This document shows positions 54,088 through 62,489 of a stretch of 64,000 bases of DNA, one piece after another. How positions within the stretch are numbered: the stretch's first letter is position 1; every line of letters starts with the position of its first letter. A model generated the notes under the pieces. It was not told the origin of the DNA. It saw nothing but the letters and a program-made list of their open reading frames with translations, and did no database searches. Source of the stretch: Roseibacillus persicicus. GTDB taxonomy: Bacteria > Verrucomicrobiota > Verrucomicrobiia > Verrucomicrobiales > Akkermansiaceae. The DNA is taken from contig NZ_BMXI01000004.1 in assembly GCF_014651675.1 (NCBI RefSeq), forward strand, positions 124,001 to 188,000. Reading direction: 5' to 3'. Position numbers and translations under genes: made by a program.

Positions 54088-55680
54088 TTAAGCCTGATTC
54101 AGTGCGATCTCTAGGCTTTTCAAGAGATAATCACCCTTCTCAACTCCTGCGGAAAGCCGTAATAAATGTGAAGGCACCCCACAACCTGCCGCCCAGTCCA
54201 ATTCACCGTAATGAGCGAGCAAAGTATAAGGACAGGCCAGCGAAAATTCGGTCCCCAAGCTGGGTCCCTTGTTCCACGCTAGAGCGTCGTAGACCTTGGA
54301 AACTTTCTTCTCATTTCGGAGGGTGAAGCTGATCAGTCCCCCGTATCCACCCGTCTTGCGGCGGATGGCATCGTAGGCTTTGCGAGCGTGATACTTTGGA
54401 TACCAAACCCTCTCCACGGCGGGATGCTCCTGCAGGAAATCGGCGAGCAGTTCCCCATTGCGATTCACGGCCTTCATTCGCCGGGGAAAGCCTTCTGCGT
54501 TCGACTTGAGAACTCGGGAATCACCCGGATACAGCCGGTTGTGACTTGGATTTCCTTCTTCCAGAGCCGCCAGAAGGTTTTCGGCAAAATGAGAGTCCGG
54601 ATTGACCCGCACGGAGCCGCCTGTGACATCACCCTTGCCCGAAATCCATTTGGTCAGACTGGTTGTCACGAGGTCCACATGCGGCAACACATCCACATTG
54701 TGGTGCGAGGCTACAGTATCGTCTGCCACCAGCGGCACGCGGCCCGCTCGAGCGGCCTCGGACAATCGGACCAAATCCACGGAGCTCAAGAGTGGATTGC
54801 TAGGCAGCTCACAAAAGACTGCCGCAAACTCGCCTTGTCGAATCCGCGAAAGGGCTTCGTCGAAGTGTTCTCCGGTCGCGTCGGGAAGAAAGACCACCCC
54901 GCTCCCAAAATTCTCCTGAACCTTGAGAGCATCCACGTAGGGAAAGTCCAGTTGTAGCGTCTTCTTGGCAGGAGCCATTCCGGTGACGGCCCGATGCACC
55001 GCGTAGAAGGAAGACATCCCTGACTCATAGAGAAAGAGCTTGGAGCGCGAGCAGACAAATTTCTTGGCGAGGAAAGCGAGCAAGTCGCCGTCGTCCCCGG
55101 GCTCGTTGTGGGCCAAGGTGTCTTCTGCCTGACGGCTGCTGACCACCTCTCCACTAAAACGCCAATACTGCAGAGCACAGCGGTAGGCTTCCTCGCTGAC
55201 CACCAGAGCCTGCAAGCCCTCGAAGCTGGCAATGCGGGAGGCTGAAGAATTTCTTTTTTCCACAAAGCGCTGGGCCCGTTGCGCAACCTCTTTGGTTGCG
55301 AAGACCACCACCCGTTCGCCTCCGTGGGCAACGCTTTCTTGCGCGGCGTCATTGAGAGCCTTGACATGCGCGTTCATGAAAAAGCGGGGATAGCCCGCGC
55401 GAAGCTTGCGCAGCACCTTGTCCCGCTCTTCTTCATATCCGAGTACACTGTCCCAGGTCGGTAGACATACCGAACAGGCGTGGGGGGAATCTGGTAAAGG
55501 CAGCCCGAGGTCCCCGCTTTCCCAAGCGGGCTCGGTCATGTAATCTCTCAACACCCCTATTTCGTCGTTTTCCGGAGCAAAGGACAAGCCTCTTTCGCTC
55601 CTGAATCCCGTCACCATTTTTTCGGCGATGTCCTGAATTCTTCTTGTGGTCGCGTCGAAGGGAGCAGATCGACCTTCCAT
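54088..55680 (-). CDS. Cystathionine gamma-synthase-like PLP enzyme with fungal-type N-terminal region
   Basis: 530 residues, about 130 longer than typical bacterial cystathionine gamma-synthase. The N-terminal ~190 residues contain SVCLPTWDSVLGYEEERDKV and AGYPRFF, a segment I associate with fungal Str2-type enzymes. The PLP domain has the cofactor Lys in TSLTKWISGKGDVTGG, an Asp in VADDTVASHHN, and a C-terminal substrate-binding domain (LLRLSAGVE). Likely reaction: joining of cysteine to an activated homoserine to make cystathionine. A palindrome GGGGAATTCCCC lies 16 bp upstream. No methionine-pathway gene is adjacent. Confidence 0.85.
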   Translation of the reverse strand: MEGRSAPFDATTRRIQDIAEKMVTGFRSERGLSFAPENDEIGVLRDYMTEPAWESGDLGLPLPDSPHACSVCLPTWDSVLGYEEERDKVLRKLRAGYPRFFMNAHVKALNDAAQESVAHGGERVVVFATKEVAQRAQRFVEKRNSSASRIASFEGLQALVVSEEAYRCALQYWRFSGEVVSSRQAEDTLAHNEPGDDGDLLAFLAKKFVCSRSKLFLYESGMSSFYAVHRAVTGMAPAKKTLQLDFPYVDALKVQENFGSGVVFLPDATGEHFDEALSRIRQGEFAAVFCELPSNPLLSSVDLVRLSEAARAGRVPLVADDTVASHHNVDVLPHVDLVTTSLTKWISGKGDVTGGSVRVNPDSHFAENLLAALEEGNPSHNRLYPGDSRVLKSNAEGFPRRMKAVNRNGELLADFLQEHPAVERVWYPKYHARKAYDAIRRKTGGYGGLISFTLRNEKKVSKVYDALAWNKGPSLGTEFSLACPYTLLAHYGELDWAAGCGVPSHLLRLSAGVEKGDYLLKSLEIALNQA

Positions 55681-55696
55681 GTAGCGCTCATTGGGT

Positions 55697-55708
55697 GGGG
55701 AATTCCCC
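55697..55708. promoter_or_regulatory. Palindrome upstream of the cystathionine gamma-synthase-like gene
   Basis: GGGGAATTCCCC is a perfect 12-bp palindrome 16 bp before the gene's ATG. It could be a regulator-binding site close to the start; no riboswitch fold was recognised in the 147-bp gap. Confidence 0.3.
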
Positions 55709-55827
55709 TTTCATTCAGCCGATTTCACCGATGATTTTTTGACCCGCTTGGCATTGTTAGCTGGCGGACATTCATCTGAATAACATAAGGTGGAGGCTGG
55801 TTTTCTGGTCGAAGGCAGAAAGGCACC

Positions 55828-57921
55828 TTAGTCGAGCATGGCACGCATCCCGCCAAGAAAATCCGCCAAGTCATCTTCGCTGGCTTCTTCCTTCATAATC
55901 GCGGCGTGATCCGTTTCCTCGATCCAATCGAAGTTCAGTTCGCCGATGAAGCTGCTGGGTTCACTACGAATCTCCTCCCCCCATTTGACCCGACTGGAGC
56001 AATAGGTGAGAGACAAGCGCTCCTGAGCGCGAGTGATACCCACATAGAGAAGACGTCTTTCCTCGTCCTTGGTCCCCTCTTCCACCGAACGCTTGTGGGG
56101 CAAGATGCCCTCTTCCAATCCAACAAGGAAGACTACCGGGTATTCCAAGCCCTTGGCGGCATGCAAGGTGATCAGGGTCACTCCTTTTTTTTCGGCGAGT
56201 TCATCGTCCTTTTGAGGATCGAGTAAAGTTTCTTCCAAGAAGGTCTGCACCGTCTTCCCTTTGGCGATAGCGCGATCGAGTCCTTCGAAAAAGAAGCCCA
56301 TCCCCGCCCGGCGTTGATCTTTTTCTTGGTCGGTCTTGGTATTTCGCATCAACCATTCGACGTAATCGGCGCTTTCCAAGACTGACTCCAAAACCTCTCG
56401 CGGATGCTCACCATCCAGCAAGCGGATATGTGCTCCTTCGATGAGGGCTTGAAACTCCCCAATCGACTTTTGGGCCTTGGTGCCCATTTGATCCAAAAAG
56501 TCCGGGTTTCCCATCGCTGACCAAATGCTGGTCTCGTGTTCCCGACTCCAATCATTGGCGATGAGAGCGGTCGAATTCCCGATTCCCCGAGGCGGAGTGT
56601 TCAGAATTCGCAACAGCGGAACGTCGGCGTGCGGATCTACAATGGTCTGCAGGTAGGCCAAGATATCGCGCACCTCTCGGCGGTCGTAGAAGCTCTGCGC
56701 TCCGACCAGACGATACGGGATCTCCTTTTCCCGCAACATCTGCTCCATTTTGCGAATCTGGGTATTGGTTCGGAAAAGGATGGCAAAGTCTTCCCACGGT
56801 CGCAGGTTCGGATCCTCGCCTCCTCCCTCCATCAGCGCTCCGGAACCGCCTCCTAGCATACGTTGCACTGCAGAGTCGATTTTAGGTTCAGCGGCTTTCC
56901 CTTTTTTGCCCAGTCGGCGCAAACGTTTCATTTCGTCCGCGACCCATTCGGCCTCTTCGTCTTCACCGCCAAAAGCCACCAATTGAATGAGATCGCCTCC
57001 AGGGATGGTTGGGCGGAGTTCCTTTTCCCGCCGCCCCACATTCACCTTGATCAATTTGTTCGCCACCTCCAGCACCGCTTGGGTGCTGCGGTAGTTCTCT
57101 TCCAAGAGAATGATTTCAGGGTTGGGAAAGAAGCGTTCGAACTGGAGAATATTGGCAACCTCCGCACCACGCCACCCGTAGATACTCTGGTCATCGTCCC
57201 CCACCACGCAGACGTTGAATGGCGTTCCCACCAAGTTCTGCAGCAAATTCATTTGCAGGGAGTTCGTGTCCTGAAACTCGTCCACCGTCACATAGCGATA
57301 GTGCTCTTGCCATTTGGCTCGCTCCTCGGGATGTTCGCGCAGGAGTTGCTCGCCCAGTAAGAGCAAGTCATCGAAGTCGACACAGTTCCGCGCGCGGAGC
57401 TCATTCTGATAATCGATCGCGATCGAACGGAAAAGTTCATCCCCGATGGAATCCATTCCGGCGGGATCGTTCTTGGCCTTCGAGATCACGCCGAGCACTT
57501 CGCCGGGTTTGATTTTTTCCTTCAATCCACCGCGCTTGACGATGAATTGCTTGATTAAAGCCTGCTGGTCGCCCGGGGTGCAGATGGAAAAATTCTTTTT
57601 GTAGCCCATCCGCTCGATCCCGCTGCGCAAAAGCCGCACACAGAGTGAGTGGAAGGTGCAGACCGTCAGCTTCTCGGCCGCAGCCTTGCTCACCATCCCG
57701 GCGACCCGCTCTTGCATTTCGCGAGCAGCCTTGTTGGTGAAGGTGACCGCAAGGATTTGTTCCGGCCGCACGCCCTGATCGATCAGGTTGGCCATGCGAC
57801 AGGTCACGGTCCGGGTCTTGCCTGTGCCTGCACCCGCCAAGATTAAGACGGGACCGTCCAAGGTCTCGACCGCTTTCCGCTGGGCAGGGTTTAGCTGCCG
57901 GATGTCAAACCCCGCTGCCAC
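55828..57921 (-). CDS. uvrD: UvrD/PcrA-family DNA helicase
   Basis: 697 residues. Superfamily 1A motifs in order: Walker A AGAGTGKTRT (about 31-40), DEFQDTN (Walker B region), GDDDQSIYGWRG, LEENYRSTQ, TLHAAKGLEYPVVF and VGITRAQERL. It is a 3'-5' helicase for repair or replication-fork clearing. The C-terminal ~50 residues are shorter than in PcrA and lack the RNA-polymerase-binding Tudor part. The start is the first ATG, and a His-rich lipoprotein gene lies just upstream. Confidence 0.94.
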   Translation of the reverse strand: MAAGFDIRQLNPAQRKAVETLDGPVLILAGAGTGKTRTVTCRMANLIDQGVRPEQILAVTFTNKAAREMQERVAGMVSKAAAEKLTVCTFHSLCVRLLRSGIERMGYKKNFSICTPGDQQALIKQFIVKRGGLKEKIKPGEVLGVISKAKNDPAGMDSIGDELFRSIAIDYQNELRARNCVDFDDLLLLGEQLLREHPEERAKWQEHYRYVTVDEFQDTNSLQMNLLQNLVGTPFNVCVVGDDDQSIYGWRGAEVANILQFERFFPNPEIILLEENYRSTQAVLEVANKLIKVNVGRREKELRPTIPGGDLIQLVAFGGEDEEAEWVADEMKRLRRLGKKGKAAEPKIDSAVQRMLGGGSGALMEGGGEDPNLRPWEDFAILFRTNTQIRKMEQMLREKEIPYRLVGAQSFYDRREVRDILAYLQTIVDPHADVPLLRILNTPPRGIGNSTALIANDWSREHETSIWSAMGNPDFLDQMGTKAQKSIGEFQALIEGAHIRLLDGEHPREVLESVLESADYVEWLMRNTKTDQEKDQRRAGMGFFFEGLDRAIAKGKTVQTFLEETLLDPQKDDELAEKKGVTLITLHAAKGLEYPVVFLVGLEEGILPHKRSVEEGTKDEERRLLYVGITRAQERLSLTYCSSRVKWGEEIRSEPSSFIGELNFDWIEETDHAAIMKEEASEDDLADFLGGMRAMLD

Positions 57922-57930
57922 GCAATCGGA

Positions 57931-58161
57931 TTAGTGGGCCTCTCCCTCTTCCTTGTGCTCCGCGGCCTTGCCGTGGTCACCGTGATCGTCGCCGTGGTGT
58001 TCACCATGCTCTCCGTGTTCGCCATGGTCGCCGCCATGCTCGCCATGATGAACATAGAGCTCTTTGGTGCCCATGTTTCCATCTTTTGATTCCCACTCGT
58101 GACGGTCACAAGCGCTCAGGAATAAGGCCGCAGCGGCAGCAATCAGGGAAAATGCTCTCAT
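57931..58161 (-). CDS. His/Gly/Glu-rich small lipoprotein
   Basis: 76 residues from ATG 58161, chosen because the lipoprotein signal (LFLSAC, Cys18) follows. The last ~40 residues are almost entirely His, Gly, Glu, Asp, in repeating units such as GEHG and HGDDHGDHG. This composition suggests binding of zinc, nickel or copper at the cell surface; that is inference from composition only. It ends 10 bp before the helicase start. Confidence 0.7.
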   Translation of the reverse strand: MRAFSLIAAAAALFLSACDRHEWESKDGNMGTKELYVHHGEHGGDHGEHGEHGEHHGDDHGDHGKAAEHKEEGEAH

Positions 58162-58221
58162 CGCGCTCCTCATAGCCCAGCGAATGCCGCTCGCCAACCC
58201 CGAAACGTGCTCTTTTGCGAC

Positions 58222-59805
58222 TTAGTTTGCTGCCGCCGTTTCGAGCCGCAGACGAAAGAACTCTCTTTCCGAGACCGGGCGTTCGACGGTGACGGTCTCA
58301 AGCTGATAATTCAGCGGAACCACGGTCATTGAGGTCTCCGTTACTTTCGTCCAATTGAGCAGGTCGGGAGAGCTTTCCAAAACCAGTTCAGCCCCCAGTT
58401 CGACGGCAAAAGCGCGCTGGGAATATCCAAGAAAGATGGCGTTGCCGGAGAAGGAAACAGCCAGAGGCCCGTTCTCCTCCGCGCGACCTCCATTGGTTCC
58501 CAAGGCGTATTCCAGCTGATTGTTGACTCCGTCTCCATCAGGATCAGCCAGCAAGTCCACCGAGGAAAGGCCCGCTGCCCAACTCTGGTAACTCTGCATC
58601 ACCTCCGTCGATTCGCTCGTCGCGAGAGTCTCGCTCCCATCCGCCTGCAGGTTCACTGACAAGGTAACCGCTCCTTCAGGCTCGTCCGGTAGATTCAAGG
58701 TCACGGTCAATGAGGTAGAGGCCTCGCTCTCCAGTGTGCCCCGCAAGGCAGTCAACGTCTCTCCTTCCTGAACGAAAATCCATCCCTCTTCCGAGCTCTC
58801 GTACGATGCGAAGTTCGCTCCCGCATCACAAGTTAGGGTAATATGCAGATTGCGCGCAATTTCGCCCTCGAAAGCATTGGAAATCGTCACCACATAATCA
58901 ACCCCATCTGACGAAAGAACAGGGTCCGCAGATTCCGCGAGAGAAAGCGCCAGGTTCGGCTGGCTTTCGTTGGAGCGCTTCACACTGTAGCCGTCCTCGG
59001 CCAGCACGGCGTCAATTCCCGCGAGGTAATGGGGTGCAAAGACGTCAAAATTGGTCTGGGTCGTCGTTCCGGATTCGCTTTCCTCTGCAATGGCTGAATG
59101 AGTTCCAACCAACGCGAAACCCTTGTCTTCCAATACCGCAGAAGGCCCACCCGAATCTCCATCGACCAAGCGGCATTCATCCCCACCGGTCCCCGGTTCG
59201 ACATAAAGAAAAGTCAGCCCCCGATTCACATTCAATACTGATCCAGACTCACCTCCAAAGTCTTCGATGGTGGCGATTGTCCCTTCTCCTGCTCTCGAAT
59301 TCCGGCCGCTTGCCACGATTGCCTGACCCACATAATCAGCTTCCGCCGGTAAATTCAGGAAAGGCACGATGCTCACCTCATCTTCTGGGCCCACAATCTC
59401 GGCCAACTCCCCGACGAAAAGATCCGAAAAAACCGCTGGCTCCTCGTCATTGAGAATATCATGGCGCGCCGCCACCGTGTAAGTCTTCGCCACTCCCTGC
59501 CGGTTCACGAAACGGATCTCTTGCCCGATGGCGGGGCGAAAGTGACGGGCACCTACGAAGTGCTTGGGAGAAATCAGGGTGAAATGCTTGCGCGTGTCCT
59601 GCACACACCAGCCGAATCCCGACCAATCTTCCTCTGCCAGGTAAAAGTTTGAATTGGAGGTGAGGTCTGACGGGAAATCCACAAACCGGTCGTGCCGAAG
59701 CGGATCGTAGGCCCGAATCTCGACCGCCCCAGCAAAGGGCGACAAAAGGCCAATGCCCCCGATCAGGAGCAAGGCTGAGCTCGGTCGAGTGAAAGCGGGC
59801 ATCAT
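58222..59805 (-). CDS. Secreted trypsin-like protease with DUF11-like and C-terminal domains
   Basis: 527 residues. A signal peptide (to about residue 27) precedes a trypsin-like domain (about 40-275). The catalytic Ser is in VDGDSGGPS and the candidate His in ISPKHFVGARH; an Asp is expected in the NDEEPAVFSDL segment but is not certain. A beta-sandwich of the DUF11 type follows (about 285-400). The C-terminus has a calcium-type DPDGDGVNNQLEYALGT motif and a final domain (LESSPDLLNWTKVTE, then EREFFRLRL) that I recognise from many secreted Verrucomicrobia proteins. Probably exported or cell-surface. Confidence 0.8.
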   Translation of the reverse strand: MMPAFTRPSSALLLIGGIGLLSPFAGAVEIRAYDPLRHDRFVDFPSDLTSNSNFYLAEEDWSGFGWCVQDTRKHFTLISPKHFVGARHFRPAIGQEIRFVNRQGVAKTYTVAARHDILNDEEPAVFSDLFVGELAEIVGPEDEVSIVPFLNLPAEADYVGQAIVASGRNSRAGEGTIATIEDFGGESGSVLNVNRGLTFLYVEPGTGGDECRLVDGDSGGPSAVLEDKGFALVGTHSAIAEESESGTTTQTNFDVFAPHYLAGIDAVLAEDGYSVKRSNESQPNLALSLAESADPVLSSDGVDYVVTISNAFEGEIARNLHITLTCDAGANFASYESSEEGWIFVQEGETLTALRGTLESEASTSLTVTLNLPDEPEGAVTLSVNLQADGSETLATSESTEVMQSYQSWAAGLSSVDLLADPDGDGVNNQLEYALGTNGGRAEENGPLAVSFSGNAIFLGYSQRAFAVELGAELVLESSPDLLNWTKVTETSMTVVPLNYQLETVTVERPVSEREFFRLRLETAAAN

Positions 59806-59900
59806 TAAATCAGACCTTTTCCCCGCCCAATGGAATTAGATAAAACAGAACCATCGATATACCCATCCTCTGGCTCCAAGCTTTTGCAAGTTCTTGAAAG

Positions 59901-60266
59901 TCAAAAGTCTCCTCGAAAGACGCAGCGCGCGGTCGGAGTCTCGTAGATGACGATCTCGCACAGTCCCGGCAAATCGGCCTCCAGTTTTCGCCAAAACCAC
60001 GCCGCCATGCGCTCAATCGTGGGGCTTTCCAGACCAGGGATATCGTTCAAGTAACCGTGATCGAGAACCTCCAGCAAGGGGTTCATGGCGTCGGAAATTC
60101 GCTTGTGATCGTAGACCCATCCGATCTCCTCGTCGACTTCCCCCTCCACGGAAATATCGATCTTGAAGGAATGACCATGCATCTGACGACACTTGTGGTC
60201 ATCCGGCAGGCTGGGCAAAGTATGAGCCGCTTCGAAGCGGAACTCTTTTGTCAATTGGGCTCGCAT
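59901..60266 (-). CDS. queD: 6-carboxy-5,6,7,8-tetrahydropterin synthase (QueD)
   Basis: 121 residues, standard length. PTPS fold with zinc ligands in EAAHTLP and MHGHSF and the catalytic Cys in DHKCRQMHGH. It converts dihydroneopterin triphosphate to 6-carboxytetrahydropterin in queuosine synthesis. queC and queE are not in the window. Confidence 0.92.
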   Translation of the reverse strand: MRAQLTKEFRFEAAHTLPSLPDDHKCRQMHGHSFKIDISVEGEVDEEIGWVYDHKRISDAMNPLLEVLDHGYLNDIPGLESPTIERMAAWFWRKLEADLPGLCEIVIYETPTARCVFRGDF

Positions 60267-60384
60267 GGGGAAAGTGTCCGGAATTTACGCCTTCCAAGCA
60301 AGACCCGCTTCTGTTCTGCCTGCCCGCTCGCACCGGGAGTCAGAAGGGGTAGGGTTCTCTTCGCCCTCCCCTCCCGTCAGCCGA

Positions 60385-61296
60385 TCACTTCGACTCTTCT
60401 TTCGGAGGATCCCACTTGGTGACAGCCCCCTCGGGACGGGTGGTGAACTTTTCAAACTCTTCCGGAAAGGATGAAATGGGACGCAGCTTGATGTCGCGAT
60501 AGAATACCTCCGCAGCCTCGGACTGAAGCTGAATTTTCCCCTTGGTGAGGGCAACCAGGCCTTTGCCCTCGGGGCCCTTTTGCGCGGTGTCGAAAAGCGC
60601 CATGTTCGGGGTCCCGTTGACCACGAAGATTGCACGGTCACCCACGGTATAAAGCTCCAACAAGTTCCACTCGCCGTGATCATTCTCTTTGCTTGGACCA
60701 TGCTGGGTATAGTTGGTGTTGGAAAATAAAGTTCCATCCGGAGAATAGACCGCCTGCTTTTGATTCAAGTAACCGTAGGGCCCGACCGGAATACTGGCCG
60801 CAGTGCCGGCAAGCGGGATGAAGTCGCCGCAATCATTCTCCTGCACTTGGAATTCCAGCGAACGCATCCAGACCTTCCAAAAGGCCCCATGCTCACCCAC
60901 ACAGTGGAAGAGAATCCCGCTATCCCGCTTGGTGTTCTCACGCGGCGGCCATTTCTTGTCTCCCCATTTGAACTCCATGCTCAGATGATAGTTCTCAAAC
61001 TCTTCTTTGGTGCTCAATCCCGCATAGATTTCGCCACTGATATGCAGCACCGGTTGGCCGTCTTCTTCCACCACCTTGAAGACCCCCAAAGGATCTTTCC
61101 CCAAGCCAATCGCGACTCCGCTCATATGGTCGGTTCCCTCCTTATGGGTATAGCCCTCTACCTTGGTGGACTTGTGAGGAACTCCCATATAGATATCCCA
61201 GAGAGACAAGTCGGCGTCCAAGAGCGGACGCCATTCATCGGCACGGAGGGAGACTGGCAAAAGGGCCGTTAGGAGTAAAATGGTTCTCAGCTTCAT
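60385..61296 (-). CDS. DUF1080 (3-keto-disaccharide hydrolase fold) secreted protein
   Basis: 303 residues. A signal peptide (about 1-19, ending LRADE) is followed by a LamG/GH16-like beta-sandwich typical of DUF1080: EWRPLLDADLSLWD, LSMEFKWGDKKWPPRENTKRDSGILFHC and VGDRAIFVVNG. Members hydrolyse 3-keto-sugars or bind carbohydrate; the family is greatly expanded in Planctomycetes and Verrucomicrobia. The substrate is unknown. Confidence 0.88.
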   Translation of the reverse strand: MKLRTILLLTALLPVSLRADEWRPLLDADLSLWDIYMGVPHKSTKVEGYTHKEGTDHMSGVAIGLGKDPLGVFKVVEEDGQPVLHISGEIYAGLSTKEEFENYHLSMEFKWGDKKWPPRENTKRDSGILFHCVGEHGAFWKVWMRSLEFQVQENDCGDFIPLAGTAASIPVGPYGYLNQKQAVYSPDGTLFSNTNYTQHGPSKENDHGEWNLLELYTVGDRAIFVVNGTPNMALFDTAQKGPEGKGLVALTKGKIQLQSEAAEVFYRDIKLRPISSFPEEFEKFTTRPEGAVTKWDPPKEESK

Positions 61297-61353
61297 CGTG
61301 GTAAAACAATCAACATTTCACCCCGAAGAAAAAGGGTAATCTCGAGAATCAGT

Positions 61354-62388
61354 TCATTCCTCGGGCACGACAATCGCGGGTTCGATACTGAATGTGTCGT
61401 GCGTCGGAAAATCCATAAAGCTGTCGATTACAGAGCCCTGCGTGATGAGGTGCTCGCGGTAGCTCCGCAGTTGTTCCGCATCCAGAATAGGCGCGAGCTC
61501 GCTCACCTGTTTTTCGATCTGTTGCTCTCTTTGCTTGCGCACCAGTTCTTTGACATCAATTTCGCCCCCTTCTTCCGCCGCCTCTTCAACCAAAGCCGAG
61601 AAATCAGTATCGAGAAACCCGTAGGGATTCACTTCGACACCAAACCCGTCGGAGATTCCGTTGTAGACCGCTGACATCACGCTCTCTTCCGAACTGTCGG
61701 TCTCGATCGCCAGACGTTGCTGATAGAAGTGTTCATAAATTGCGTCCCTCTGTTCTTCGCGAATCTCAATCACCGAATTCAAGCCTGCCAACTTCTTCAG
61801 TGCGCCGGAGTCAGCCAAGCGGTGCTGTTGCTTCTTCTCGCTTTCTTCCCAAACCTCCTTCTGTTCGGGAGTCAAGAGCTCGGACATCAGGTCGTTTAGT
61901 CCCTTTCCCTCCAAATGCTGCATCGCCTTCAGATTCTCCATCGGATCCTCTTGATTGACATCACCACCCATCAATCCCCCCGCCAGCTGGACCTGCTTGG
62001 CAAAATGCTCTTCCAAAAGGCCGATTTGGTCGGGCGACAGGTTCATCTCCTTGGACCATTTCTCGATCAGCCTGGTGGCCTTGGCCTCATTGCGCTGAGT
62101 CATGGCATCGCGCATTTGAGCCATCATTTTCTGCGTTTCTTCATCATCAGCGTGACCAAATGAGACACTTGGTGCCGAAGCTTCCGTAGGCTCCGATTTG
62201 CTGCCGAGCGGGGTTGCGGGCCCTTCCTGCTCCGCGCTCTTTCTGACAAAACCTTCACTGGCGGTGGCCTGACGTTCCTTGGTCTCTTCGCTTCCCGCGG
62301 GGCCTTGGGACGGATTGCGCAAGAGTAAGACGACAGCCAGAATGACCACGAGGGTCCCAAGTCCGACCAGGAGAGATGATTTTTTCAT
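61354..62388 (-). CDS. Membrane-anchored protein with LxPEQ repeats
   Basis: 344 residues from ATG 62388. One N-terminal membrane helix (about 6-26) leads to an outside domain that begins with a Glu/Ser/Pro linker. It is helical and contains repeated motifs like NLSPDQIGLLEEHF and LTPEQKEVWEE, and a late LDAEQLRSYREHL. Such LxxxQ patterns occur in Spy-like (LTXXQ) proteins, but I do not claim that family. Function unknown. It lies next to, and on the same strand as, the pseudokinase/OB protein. Confidence 0.65.
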   Translation of the reverse strand: MKKSSLLVGLGTLVVILAVVLLLRNPSQGPAGSEETKERQATASEGFVRKSAEQEGPATPLGSKSEPTEASAPSVSFGHADDEETQKMMAQMRDAMTQRNEAKATRLIEKWSKEMNLSPDQIGLLEEHFAKQVQLAGGLMGGDVNQEDPMENLKAMQHLEGKGLNDLMSELLTPEQKEVWEESEKKQQHRLADSGALKKLAGLNSVIEIREEQRDAIYEHFYQQRLAIETDSSEESVMSAVYNGISDGFGVEVNPYGFLDTDFSALVEEAAEEGGEIDVKELVRKQREQQIEKQVSELAPILDAEQLRSYREHLITQGSVIDSFMDFPTHDTFSIEPAIVVPEE

Positions 62389-62489
62389 AAGCACGAGCTG
62401 TTTCAGCGATAGCGCTTAAACCGCTCGTTCCAGAACAAACTTTCAAGAAGCCATCACCGCTGAAGGGGAGCCTATCTCTACCGCGAAGT

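Noticed and set aside
55681-55827. SAM riboswitch ahead of the cystathionine gamma-synthase-like gene
   Set aside because: The gap is short and no conserved SAM-riboswitch core or terminator was recognised.
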